Below, piece after piece: positions 1 to 8,886 of a stretch of 17,264 bases of DNA. The stretch comes from Candidatus Poseidoniaceae archaeon. Lineage in GTDB: Archaea; Thermoplasmatota; Poseidoniia; Poseidoniales; Poseidoniaceae. The notes under the pieces are model-generated. The model made no database searches. It had not been told where the DNA came from and was given only the letters and a program-made list of their open reading frames with translations. The translations under genes and the position numbers were made by a program. Location: contig DUJK01000098.1 in NCBI GenBank assembly GCA_013329925.1, positions 1 to 17,264 on the forward strand, given 5' to 3'. The stretch's first letter is position 1. Each line of letters starts with the position of its first letter.

Positions 1-1
1 T

Positions 2-1192
2 ATGGGTTTCAATGTAGTTGGTTATGGTTGTACTACCTGTATTGGCAACTCTGGGCCTTTGCCTGAAGAAATAGATACAGCCATCGATGAAGCAGGCCTT
101 ATTGTTGGTTCAGTTATTTCGGGTAACAGGAATTTTGAAGGAAGAGTCCACAGCAAAGTAAAGGCTTCTTACTTGGCAAGCCCGCCATTAGTTGTTGCTT
201 ATGCAATCGCTGGTAGTTTAGAAGTTGATCTTACTACCGAACCGCTGGGCTTTGATACTGATGGTAATCCAGTAATGATGTCTGAAGTTTGGCCATCCGA
301 CGAAGAATTAGCCGAGGCTCTTTCAGCCATCACTCCAAGCATGTTTAGGCAACGTTATGCAGATGCCATGAACGAGCCAAGATGGGATTCAATACCTGCC
401 AAAGACACCCCACTATATCCTTGGGAAGCCGAATCAACATACATCCGTTTGCCAACATTCTTTTCCGGCCTATCTGCAGAACCATCGCCGATTGAATCGA
501 TTAACCAAGCAACAGTTCTGCTAAAACTTGGTGATTCAATTACCACGGACCACATCTCTCCAGCGGGCTCATTCCCTGCGAGTGGCCCTGCTGGTAAGTG
601 GTTGGTTGAGAGAGGGGTTCAGCGGTCTGACTTCAATTCGTTTGGCAGTCGGCGCGGCAATCACGAAATAATGATGCGAGGGACCTTTGCCAATGTTAGG
701 ATTCGTAATCAAATGGCACCAGGGACTGAAGGAGGATTTGCCAAACATCCACAATCAGGAGAAGTTGTTTCAGTATTTGATGCAGCTAATGCTTATGATG
801 GTCCAAAAGTAGTGCTTGCCGGTTCGCAATATGGTACCGGTTCATCTAGAGATTGGGCGGCAAAAGGGACTTATTTGCTAGGAGTAAAAGCGGTAATTGC
901 AACTTCATTTGAAAGAATACATCGCTCTAATCTAGTTGGAATGGGCGTTTTGCCACTAACTTTCAAAGAAGGCGAGAGCCATGAAAGTTTAGGCCTTGAT
1001 GGTTCTGAACTGTATGACATTCCGGTAACAAATGATGTTCAACCATTGCAAATGTTGACAATAACGGCAACAAGACTTGATGGCACCTCACTTAACTTTG
1101 AGGCACAAGTAAGGCTTGATACTCCAGTAGAAGTTGATTATTATCGTAATGGCGGTATATTGCATACTGTTTTGCGTCAATTAGCAAAATAA
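2..1192 (+). CDS. acnA: Aconitate hydratase, AcnA/IRP type (C-terminal part, 5' truncated by window edge)
   Basis: Aconitase isomerises citrate to isocitrate through cis-aconitate in the TCA cycle, using a [4Fe-4S] cluster in the cytoplasm. The visible 396 residues are the C-terminal part of a family whose members are usually near 900 residues, so the gene begins upstream and the ATG at base 2 is an internal Met. The peptide GCTTCIGNSGPL at residues 9-20 contains two of the three cluster-ligand cysteines (C10 and C13); the third would lie upstream. The swivelling C-terminal domain starts near residue 177 with GDSITTDHISPAGS. The GSSRDWAAKG loop at about 280-289 carries the substrate-binding arginine (R283). 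No frameshift is seen and the end looks natural. The next gene follows after 39 bases and could be cotranscribed. IRP-like RNA binding is not implied. Assignment is very secure from motif agreement. Confidence 0.96.
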   Translation: MGFNVVGYGCTTCIGNSGPLPEEIDTAIDEAGLIVGSVISGNRNFEGRVHSKVKASYLASPPLVVAYAIAGSLEVDLTTEPLGFDTDGNPVMMSEVWPSDEELAEALSAITPSMFRQRYADAMNEPRWDSIPAKDTPLYPWEAESTYIRLPTFFSGLSAEPSPIESINQATVLLKLGDSITTDHISPAGSFPASGPAGKWLVERGVQRSDFNSFGSRRGNHEIMMRGTFANVRIRNQMAPGTEGGFAKHPQSGEVVSVFDAANAYDGPKVVLAGSQYGTGSSRDWAAKGTYLLGVKAVIATSFERIHRSNLVGMGVLPLTFKEGESHESLGLDGSELYDIPVTNDVQPLQMLTITATRLDGTSLNFEAQVRLDTPVEVDYYRNGGILHTVLRQLAK

Positions 1193-1220
1193 CATCGCCA
1201 ATTTGAAGGCAAGAAAGTTT

Positions 1221-1224
1221 GAGG
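1221..1224 (+). promoter_or_regulatory. Shine-Dalgarno-like GAGG deciding the start of the 224-residue gene
   Basis: GAGG sits one base before the ATG at 1226 but seven bases before the ATG at 1232. The second spacing is normal for ribosome binding and the first is not, so 1232 is preferred. Confidence 0.45.
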
Positions 1225-1231
1225 AATGACC

Positions 1232-1906
1232 ATGGCGGAATTGAAGGGATTTGTCCAATATCGCTTTCGTTCCGATGAAAATGACGCCGAGATTCTACTG
1301 CGGGGCGATGCTGATTGGGTGCGCCAAAAAGTATCTGAATTAGGTTTGCAAGGTGTCGGATGGATGATGCCGTTGGGCTCAGAAGTAAAGGCATCAAATA
1401 CCTCGGGAGTGTCCAACAACAACAAATCTGAGTCGTCAAACGAAACGGATGACGATTCAATAGGGGAGAAACCCTTGGACATGGGCCCTGAGCCGGACCC
1501 TTCAAGAATACCAATTGTCAGAAGGCCGATTGGTGAATTAGATTTGAGTAAAGAATTACGTGCCTTAGGACTCGATGTTTTAACCAAACCGGATCCAATA
1601 GAGTTAATGGAAATTTTTTCTGAATTGGATGAGCCTTTGCCTGTTCAGGGGACAATGAGTATCGATCCAATGGCTGAAGCTTGGCTTCGTGAACTGATGA
1701 ATATCGTAGTTAGAGATTATGGCTTTACTGCTCTTAAAACTGCAGATATTGAAGAAATTGCCAGTAGCAAACTTGGCAAGCGGGAAGGGACTGCACTAGA
1801 GGTTTGGTTAGAATCCTTATTCACCGCCGGTAAACTTGTCAAAGTCCATGGTGGGGATGCCGTAGGTTGGGGCCCATCACCCAGATGGCTAGCAGGTAAA
1901 GTCTGA
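1232..1906 (+). CDS. Uncharacterised 224-residue protein with possible C-terminal winged-helix domain
   Basis: I do not recognise this family. Residues 1-48 form a compact N-terminal segment (a beta-like FVQYRFRS stretch, then an acidic amphipathic helix containing DADWVRQKVSELG). Residues about 50-96 are a Ser/Asn/Asp/Glu-rich linker that looks disordered. Residues about 100-135 hold short helices. Residues about 147-224 have a helix-turn-helix followed by a hairpin-like pattern (helices around LRELMNIVV, ADIEEIASSKLG and ALEVWLESLF, then GKLVKVHGG and GWGPSPRWL), which resembles a winged helix by eye. There is no signal peptide or membrane segment, so it is probably cytoplasmic. It lies 39 bases after the aconitase stop and may share its transcript. 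A DNA- or RNA-binding or adaptor role is only an inference. An alternative in-frame start at 1226 would add two residues. Confidence 0.8.
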   Translation: MAELKGFVQYRFRSDENDAEILLRGDADWVRQKVSELGLQGVGWMMPLGSEVKASNTSGVSNNNKSESSNETDDDSIGEKPLDMGPEPDPSRIPIVRRPIGELDLSKELRALGLDVLTKPDPIELMEIFSELDEPLPVQGTMSIDPMAEAWLRELMNIVVRDYGFTALKTADIEEIASSKLGKREGTALEVWLESLFTAGKLVKVHGGDAVGWGPSPRWLAGKV

Positions 1907-2009
1907 TTTTGAGCAAATAGATTTTGTAAACACCTTTTCGCCCCACTGCGGTGCATGTGTGCTGTTTTGTCAAAGACAAAAGCCCAAAGGAATTAAAGTG
2001 GTAGTTATT

Positions 2010-5000
2010 ATGGCTCAACAAGTGATGACGATGTTTTCCCAAGACAATCTCTTCAAGGCCCGCGCAAGAAGTATTCTGCTTTGTTTATTGATGGTATTAT
2101 CAACAACTGCCGCTTTAGCAACTACAGCAAGTGCATCTCAAGCAAGAACGTATACCACTAATCGTGACCCACACGATGTTGCTATTGGCGATTTTAACTG
2201 TGATAATCATAATGATATTGCAATTGCTACAGACGGCACCCATACCATCACAGTTCTATGGAACGATGGTAATGGCGATTTTTCTGAACGCCAAGATATT
2301 TGGGTTACTGCTAACCAAGACAGGAATGCTGATTGGGACGAATTTTCGAATGTACAATTTATCGAAGTTGGCGACTTTACCAACGACGGAGTTGATGACA
2401 TAGTAATTTTCCAAAGAAACAACCCGTTCAAAACTAACGATGATGGCTCTCCAGCAGGCGAGCCTGGTAACGTAACTATCATTGAAAACGGCGGCTGTAA
2501 CGAGAAGACTTGGTCTATTGGGCCAAGGTTTACTCACTTTTGGGCTTGGGACCTAGAAGTTTCTGATCTTAACAACGACGGTAATGATGACGTTATGGTA
2601 CTAGACTTGCAAGCAGATATTACCACCCAAAGAGTCGTAACATATCTTGGCCCTATTACTTCCAATACCCAAGGTATCGTCACTAACCTAGGCCCGGCTC
2701 AACAAAACACCTACCGTGCATTTACTGCCGGTGATTGGGGAGAATCACAAGTTGGTGGAGGACTAGGTGGCGGAGGAACCTGTTTTGATAATGACATGTG
2801 GTTGCTAAGAAGCGAAGGTCTAGATTATGCTACAGGCCAATCAACCAACCCGGGTCATGACGATAACGTTTCCATCGTTGAATTCAATTGCCAAACCAAC
2901 ACTTTCCCGCTGACCTACACTTTCAGTACAACTCCTAGTGTTGGTGAACACGTAATAAATATGCAAACTGAGACCTCATCAGATCTGGCTGTTGCGGATT
3001 TAGATGGCGACGGAGTTGCCGATGTATTAGCGCTTAATGACGCAGATATCGAGAATGTTACCTACGTCACATCATCCACCTCTGGTACTTGGACATCACC
3101 TCAGAAGGCCTATTTCGGCCCCTATATCTCGTGGTCATTGACTGTCGATGACTTGAATGGAGACCAACAACCAGATTTCATCAATCCAACCCTTGCTTAT
3201 CAGCAGAATTCTACCGACTCTGCTGGCGGAACATCATCTAACTTTTTCCTAAATTATCCTACTACCATCCAAGTGACCCTTTCAGACGGTAATGGGGGTC
3301 ATCTAAGTCCTCTATCATACGCTGCTGGGCGAAGACCTCACACAGCTGAAGTAGGTCAGTTGGCCGGCGGGCCAAATTCTGCACCAGACATAGTTGTTGC
3401 ACACAAGAACTGGAGATTTGGTGGCTGGAGAGATAACTTTGGTTGGGACGGCCAGTATGATACAATTTCTGTGATTGAGATGGATAGCCAAGACCTGTCA
3501 GTTTCTGGCATCGAGATCTCTCCAGTAGACCGTTCATTTGGTGTAGTTGGTGAAGGTCTAAGAGACATAAATGTAACAGTAACCAATACTGGAATGAATG
3601 TATTAAACGGCCAAAGCGCTACTTTAGATGTAGAACTAAAGGTTGTTGATGAACTTAATTCAACTAATCAGACTGTTTATGCTAATGATTGGGACTCGCC
3701 AGAAAACTTAGGAGTTTGTGGCTCGGGATGTACTTGGGATTATATCGATTATGTTGATGGTAATCACCACTGGAACGAACAAACAACTCCTTCTAGCGGA
3801 ACGGGAACAGACCCTGATGAATCACAAGCAGATTACTCTGCCAATTATCTAAATCCAACCCACTTCATGTGGTCTGGTGAAACAAAAACCAACAGCACAG
3901 GTGGAGAATGGACAGGATATGGCGCTAATTGGGATGAAGCAATGGTGCTAAAAGACGTTGATTTAACTGGTTCAGACCGTGCTTTCATGAGCGTTGAGTT
4001 ATACCAAGACCTTGGATTTGGCGCTCTTGGTAGCGCTGATACCAATGGGTTTGTTGTTGGTGATGTATGGGATGATTTAGCAATGATTGAGGTTGGTAGT
4101 GAAGAAACTGGATGGTCAACTATCAGTTGCCCAGTTACTGCTTACATAGAAGGCGCTTGCTGGTCACGTACCTCGATGTGGGGTGGATTTGACTTGGATA
4201 GAATATTCAAAGAAAATGCCTATGGTGGATACGCAGAAGGGCTTTATTATTATGGAATATATTCCTTCAATACTTTCTACGGTTGGAATAATTTTACTGA
4301 TGACGGACTTGGCACCTTTGATCTAAGCCCTTGGGCTGGAGAAACCGTTGACTTGCGTTTCAGATTTAGAACCGGTTTTGAGGGTTCAATCTCTGACGAA
4401 AATGAATCAACATGGACAGGAAATGATGGATTTGGCGTTGATAACTTGACCATCTTTAAGCAGAATACTGCATTCTTCCCTAACGTGCAAAACCAACAAA
4501 CTCAAATTCAACTAAACAATTTGGGTCCAGGACAAGAATATATTGCAAGCCTACAAGCAGATTTCTTGAACGATACGACTTATCGTATATCGGCAACATT
4601 ATCCAACAACGCTTGGGATGAACAGGTACTAAATGACGAAATTGTTGGTTATGTGACGCCGTTTAATCTATACGATCCAGCGCTCGAAAAGATAGAATAC
4701 TTCGAACCCGGACAGCTTTATGCTCAAGGCACATATCCAATTTCCGCGACCACTAACAACTACGGTAATACAATAGTTGACTTTGATATTACAGCAACAG
4801 TATTCACCGCTGATCCTGATACAGTAAAATGTGGAACTCCTGGTTCAGATTGTATTATTACCTTTGATAATTCTACAGACGGAACAAGATATACGCAAAG
4901 TAACAATCCAAAAGGTACTACTTACAACGATACCTTAGATTGCCCATCTGATTTAGTATTCAACAGTAACTCATACTGGTTTGGACATCCGTGCCAAACA

Positions 5001-8000
5001 GCAACACTGGGTTATGGTGATGCATGGGAAAATGAAACAATGACTATTACAGATATCGATCTAGAAGACTTGGAAAGCGATTTCGTTTCTCTCTCGTTTG
5101 AGTATTATGCAGACACGTTCTTCGAAGTAGATTCTCAAGGTAATATTGAACCCAGTGATTACATGGCTGTAACGGTTGATTTCACCAAGGATTCAACAGA
5201 TAACACAGCCATTGTTTATGGGCAATGGAATGATTACAATGAGGATGGAACTTGCCAGATAGATGAAGACGGAAACGGTATAGTTAACGAAACAAATCCA
5301 ATTGACTTTGAAGAAATTGAATACATTGGCGACCCAAGAACGACCGATGGACTTAGTGGCAATTGGAATGTATTCTTTAATTCCGACAGGTTAGTCAAGA
5401 CAACAAATCTTGATTTGACCCATTTGTATGTGTTGAATACCACCTCACCCGACTCTAGCGAATGGTCTACACAATGTATCTCTTTAGCAGACTCAATTGT
5501 TGATTTAAACTTCGATTTCTTTTCAGATGATGATGGAAGAAATGGCATAAACGATGGTTTCAAGGGCGTTGGAATAAACAACATCACTTTGAAAGAATTT
5601 ACTTTCATTGAGGATAACTCCTATTCCATAAGCAGAACCTCTGTAGACGCAGAAGATTCCTCAACAGACCTAATTGCAGACCACGATTTCGTGGCCGGCG
5701 TATACATGATTGAAGTAGAGACTGTCTTTGATAATACTACAGTTGGTACTAACTGGTACGGAAATGATGAATTATCAACTGCCAATAACATCAAGCGTGT
5801 TATATTTGACGTCAAATCAGTAGATATTGTACTGAGTCAGCCTAAGAGATTAGCCTGTTTAGATGAGGTTAGACTTAATTGCGTTCTACCAATAGATAGC
5901 TCTTTGACTCATAATTGGGAAATGACTGCAACAAACGGAGTTCTTGAAGGAGACTATGTTTTCTACATGGAAATATTTGATGAGACTACAGGTTCACTTG
6001 CCCACAGCGTAAGTGCAGGACCAGCACAATCTCTGTTGAACGGACAAAGAATTGATCTATCCTTTACTCCCTGGGCAGGATATCAAGATGGACATACATA
6101 CAACATCAGTTATCGCGCTCAGTTAGATGATGGCACTCCATCAGGTGATCCAGTGTACTTCTTTGCTACATTTGCCGATGAGGTCGATATCGCGATATTG
6201 TCTGATAAAACCAGCGGTACATCAAGAATCATTGAAGATATTGCGGCTAATGGTATGTCTTACACTCAATTTGCCATGAATGATTGGGATGATTATTTCA
6301 AGACTAACTGGTTTACTAACTTCGATAAGATTGTCTTGCCATGGCAAGATTTCAACACTGCAAAAGATGATGGAAAAGCCTACTACAAGACCATATCTGA
6401 TACAGTAAGCAATGTTGACAGAAAGCAAGTTTTGGTTAATTTCATGAGCAGTGGCGGTACAATACAAGCGCATTTGGCTGCACACGGGACTCAGACCTAT
6501 GGTCTTGGAACAAATGTCGAACCAAGATTACCACTTGGCCTGGTAATTGCTGACAAGACCAATGGTGCTGAAATTACATATGCTGATATGGAAGTTTACG
6601 ACGAATTCCACCCGATTATGGACAATATTGATGAGGATAAGTTTGAGGTATTTACTCCAGTAGCGAATTCGGTACTAGACGTTGGTAGCGAAGCAACTTC
6701 AGATGTTCCTAAGATTTGTTCAGGTAATCAAAATGTGGCGAGTTTCCAACCAATCATTCGTGATTCAACAGATACTGAGGATGTTCTGCTGGGGGTTTGT
6801 AGCTACGGACAAGGTGGAATGATTGTTTCCACAATCGATCTAGAGTCTAAGTCAGGCAATGCATCAAGTTTGGACTTTGCATTGCTCAGTAACCTATTGA
6901 AATATCAAGTAGACGACTATCCAAATCCATTTGGTGAGATGAGAGATGGCACTGACATTCTAATTGATGGTGTAGTTCCAGACGCTGCACTCGGTGCTGG
7001 ATACGCAACAGTTTACATGAAGAGTAATGCACAATTGACATTTAGCTACCAATCTGACGCTCAGGTAGATTTACGAACTGATTGGTTAATTTCTGGACCA
7101 ACATCTTGGGATCTAGGGACTATGGCCCCAGGTCAAGTCGATCATTACACATCTCCATTGTTTGAAACAGAATCTTCACCAGTAATGGACTTCTGTAAGT
7201 CAATTGGTACCCAAGGAGAATGTAAACAAGGAGAGCAATGGACAATTACTCTTTGGCTACACGATGATAACGGTCATTCAAGGGTACTGTCAGTGGTAGT
7301 TGAGACTAATGATGCAAATGCTGACGCGTTTAACCCAATTGCCGATGCTTATGTGGTTATGAAAGACAGTTATGCAGACAACATTGAATATGTTGGAACT
7401 TGTTCCAGCCTAGATAATTATCCTAAGTATGAGATTACTCTAGACGAAAGTGGTCAATTACCAATTGATTTCAATGCCTTTAATTCATCAGATCCTGACG
7501 CACTAGAAGGTAACGGAATTGAGAGATATGAATGGGAAGTTCTGTTCGATAAACCATGGGATGAAGCAATTAATGTCAACGCAAATACTTACATCCAATA
7601 TGAATCAAGTTTGGGTGTTTGGCAATATACCTTTGGTGGATACGGTGTTGATGAAAATGGCGAATCATATGCTGGCAGAAATCTAACTTACAACCCTAAT
7701 ACTGAATCACCGATACAACCAATCAAGATTAAACTAACAGTTTACGACAAATCAGGTAAGTGGGACGATGATATGGAATTCTGTTTCGATGTCAAACCAC
7801 AAGGCTTTGGCGATGAACCTCCACTTATTGATTTTACCAACTGGGGCGATCAACAAGGCTACAGTAGTTCATTCTTCAACCTATCAGGGTTTGTTAGTGG
7901 AGGTTCTGATGAAGGCGATGCATACGTGGAAATAACTTGGAATGAATCTCTGTTAGACGAAACCGACGCAAGGGTATTAGAAACTGCCAAGGGGACAAAA

Positions 8001-8819
8001 GAACTAGCAGTTCTAAAGAATCCAGTTGGAACAGGCGACTCTTTTGAGTTGAGCCTAGATATTGATAGATTCCACTCGAATACCCCGGTAGACGTCATAA
8101 TTTACATAAGAGTTTACGAATTTGATCCTTCCAAAGATTCAGAAAAGCGTTGGAACACTGAACAACAACTCTCTTTGAGTGATCCAAACTATGTGCAACT
8201 ATACAATCCAAGTACCATCACATTATCATTACCAATTTGTCGTGGAGTATCTGTGCCAGATGAAGTGATACTAGCTGATCCAGATGGCGAATGGGTTTTC
8301 ATCAATGGTGCATGTGATTGGGACGGCGAGTATTCTCTAGAAAATGGTGAATGGGTTGCCCCATCATCCGATGATGGAGGAGATGGTGCTCAGTCAGACA
8401 CTAATATCGTGGCAATTGGTATTGGAGCAGTTGTATTAATTCTAATTGTCATCTTGACACTGTTGTTCCTAAGAAAAAGCGGAGGAGAAGGTATGGATGG
8501 AGATTACAAGGATTTCAGCCTAACAGGAGCTTTCCAAGAACAAGACCCAGTTGAGCAATATGTCCAACAATTGATCGCTCAAGGATATCCTGAGGATACT
8601 GCAAGATCGTATGCGGCACAATATGCTGCTCAAGCAGGATTGACGGGTGGAGGCGGTCAACAGCAAGTTGCTCAGGCGGCTCCAGCTGCAACCAACCCTG
8701 CGATGGATGCTGCGTACCAACAATATTACCAGCAGTTCATTACTCAAGGGTATGATGAACAGACTGCAGCGGCCTATGCGCAACAATATGCGGCAGCATA
8801 CATTCAACAACAAGGATAA
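2010..8819 (+). CDS. Giant secreted, membrane-anchored surface protein (FG-GAP/VCBS-like propeller, multiple beta-sandwich modules, Gln/Ala-rich cytoplasmic tail)
   Basis: A protein of 2269 residues if read from the ATG at 2010. Residues 15-42 form a signal peptide (basic KARAR, a hydrophobic run, then ATTASAS as a likely cleavage region). Residues about 55-465 hold at least six FG-GAP/VCBS-like repeats with Asp-rich calcium-type loops, clearest at 330-338 (DLDGDGVAD). About 495-550 is CARDB-like (DLSVSGIEISP, VTVTNTG). Two related large modules follow, about 554-820 and 931-1200, each closing with an NDGF...N(I/L)T motif. About 1391-1630 resembles a class I amidotransferase-like fold without an obvious catalytic Cys. 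About 1774-1924 is PKD-like. Residues 2132-2156 are a membrane helix followed by basic residues, leaving a tail of about 113 residues inside the cell. A role in adhesion, polymer binding or envelope structure is inferred. The start is uncertain: the ATG at 2031 has an AGTGAT sequence four bases upstream, and a GTG at 1959 is unlikely. Confidence 0.9.
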   Translation: MAQQVMTMFSQDNLFKARARSILLCLLMVLSTTAALATTASASQARTYTTNRDPHDVAIGDFNCDNHNDIAIATDGTHTITVLWNDGNGDFSERQDIWVTANQDRNADWDEFSNVQFIEVGDFTNDGVDDIVIFQRNNPFKTNDDGSPAGEPGNVTIIENGGCNEKTWSIGPRFTHFWAWDLEVSDLNNDGNDDVMVLDLQADITTQRVVTYLGPITSNTQGIVTNLGPAQQNTYRAFTAGDWGESQVGGGLGGGGTCFDNDMWLLRSEGLDYATGQSTNPGHDDNVSIVEFNCQTNTFPLTYTFSTTPSVGEHVINMQTETSSDLAVADLDGDGVADVLALNDADIENVTYVTSSTSGTWTSPQKAYFGPYISWSLTVDDLNGDQQPDFINPTLAYQQNSTDSAGGTSSNFFLNYPTTIQVTLSDGNGGHLSPLSYAAGRRPHTAEVGQLAGGPNSAPDIVVAHKNWRFGGWRDNFGWDGQYDTISVIEMDSQDLSVSGIEISPVDRSFGVVGEGLRDINVTVTNTGMNVLNGQSATLDVELKVVDELNSTNQTVYANDWDSPENLGVCGSGCTWDYIDYVDGNHHWNEQTTPSSGTGTDPDESQADYSANYLNPTHFMWSGETKTNSTGGEWTGYGANWDEAMVLKDVDLTGSDRAFMSVELYQDLGFGALGSADTNGFVVGDVWDDLAMIEVGSEETGWSTISCPVTAYIEGACWSRTSMWGGFDLDRIFKENAYGGYAEGLYYYGIYSFNTFYGWNNFTDDGLGTFDLSPWAGETVDLRFRFRTGFEGSISDENESTWTGNDGFGVDNLTIFKQNTAFFPNVQNQQTQIQLNNLGPGQEYIASLQADFLNDTTYRISATLSNNAWDEQVLNDEIVGYVTPFNLYDPALEKIEYFEPGQLYAQGTYPISATTNNYGNTIVDFDITATVFTADPDTVKCGTPGSDCIITFDNSTDGTRYTQSNNPKGTTYNDTLDCPSDLVFNSNSYWFGHPCQTATLGYGDAWENETMTITDIDLEDLESDFVSLSFEYYADTFFEVDSQGNIEPSDYMAVTVDFTKDSTDNTAIVYGQWNDYNEDGTCQIDEDGNGIVNETNPIDFEEIEYIGDPRTTDGLSGNWNVFFNSDRLVKTTNLDLTHLYVLNTTSPDSSEWSTQCISLADSIVDLNFDFFSDDDGRNGINDGFKGVGINNITLKEFTFIEDNSYSISRTSVDAEDSSTDLIADHDFVAGVYMIEVETVFDNTTVGTNWYGNDELSTANNIKRVIFDVKSVDIVLSQPKRLACLDEVRLNCVLPIDSSLTHNWEMTATNGVLEGDYVFYMEIFDETTGSLAHSVSAGPAQSLLNGQRIDLSFTPWAGYQDGHTYNISYRAQLDDGTPSGDPVYFFATFADEVDIAILSDKTSGTSRIIEDIAANGMSYTQFAMNDWDDYFKTNWFTNFDKIVLPWQDFNTAKDDGKAYYKTISDTVSNVDRKQVLVNFMSSGGTIQAHLAAHGTQTYGLGTNVEPRLPLGLVIADKTNGAEITYADMEVYDEFHPIMDNIDEDKFEVFTPVANSVLDVGSEATSDVPKICSGNQNVASFQPIIRDSTDTEDVLLGVCSYGQGGMIVSTIDLESKSGNASSLDFALLSNLLKYQVDDYPNPFGEMRDGTDILIDGVVPDAALGAGYATVYMKSNAQLTFSYQSDAQVDLRTDWLISGPTSWDLGTMAPGQVDHYTSPLFETESSPVMDFCKSIGTQGECKQGEQWTITLWLHDDNGHSRVLSVVVETNDANADAFNPIADAYVVMKDSYADNIEYVGTCSSLDNYPKYEITLDESGQLPIDFNAFNSSDPDALEGNGIERYEWEVLFDKPWDEAINVNANTYIQYESSLGVWQYTFGGYGVDENGESYAGRNLTYNPNTESPIQPIKIKLTVYDKSGKWDDDMEFCFDVKPQGFGDEPPLIDFTNWGDQQGYSSSFFNLSGFVSGGSDEGDAYVEITWNESLLDETDARVLETAKGTKELAVLKNPVGTGDSFELSLDIDRFHSNTPVDVIIYIRVYEFDPSKDSEKRWNTEQQLSLSDPNYVQLYNPSTITLSLPICRGVSVPDEVILADPDGEWVFINGACDWDGEYSLENGEWVAPSSDDGGDGAQSDTNIVAIGIGAVVLILIVILTLLFLRKSGGEGMDGDYKDFSLTGAFQEQDPVEQYVQQLIAQGYPEDTARSYAAQYAAQAGLTGGGGQQQVAQAAPAATNPAMDAAYQQYYQQFITQGYDEQTAAAYAQQYAAAYIQQQG
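8550..8816 (+). repeat. Duplicated helical repeat in the cytoplasmic tail of the giant surface protein
   Basis: Two copies of a motif of about 25 residues, YxQQ(L/F)I(A/T)QGY(P/D)E(D/Q)TAxxYAxQYAA, at residues about 2181-2208 and 2236-2269 (numbered from 2010). They are separated by a Gly/Gln/Ala/Pro-rich linker. The second copy runs to the C terminus. The pattern predicts two short amphipathic helices joined at the GY(P/D)E turn, superficially similar in spacing to UBA-like helical hairpins; that likeness is only visual. Confidence 0.7.
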
Positions 8820-8824
8820 GATCA

Positions 8825-8829
8825 TTTTT
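8825..8829 (+). terminator. Possible T-run terminator after the giant surface-protein gene
   Basis: A run of five T lies six bases past the stop codon in an AT-rich stretch. Archaeal termination commonly occurs at T-runs without a hairpin, so this is a plausible but weak candidate. Confidence 0.3.
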
Positions 8830-8886
8830 GAAACTGATTTGGCAATTAGTCAATGAGTTCAAAAGTGACCGGTTGTAGCCTCGCCC

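Noticed and set aside
1092..1587. Two - strand open frames of about 140 codons overlapping the aconitase end and the 224-residue gene
   Set aside because: They overlap well-supported + strand genes, have no recognisable domain and no good start context.
1959..2009. GTG at 1959 as start of the giant surface protein
   Set aside because: It would place 17 residues without signal-peptide character ahead of MAQQ and has no ribosome-binding site; the ATG at 2010 or 2031 gives a normal signal peptide.
8520..8825. A 101-codon - strand frame antisense to the tail of the giant protein
   Set aside because: It mirrors the Gln/Ala/Tyr repeat region and yields Leu/Ser/Arg-rich low complexity; it is a shadow of the + strand frame.
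8820..8886. A possible SAH/SAM riboswitch ahead of ahcY
   Set aside because: Only 67 bases are available and no paired-stem pattern of a known SAM or SAH riboswitch is visible.
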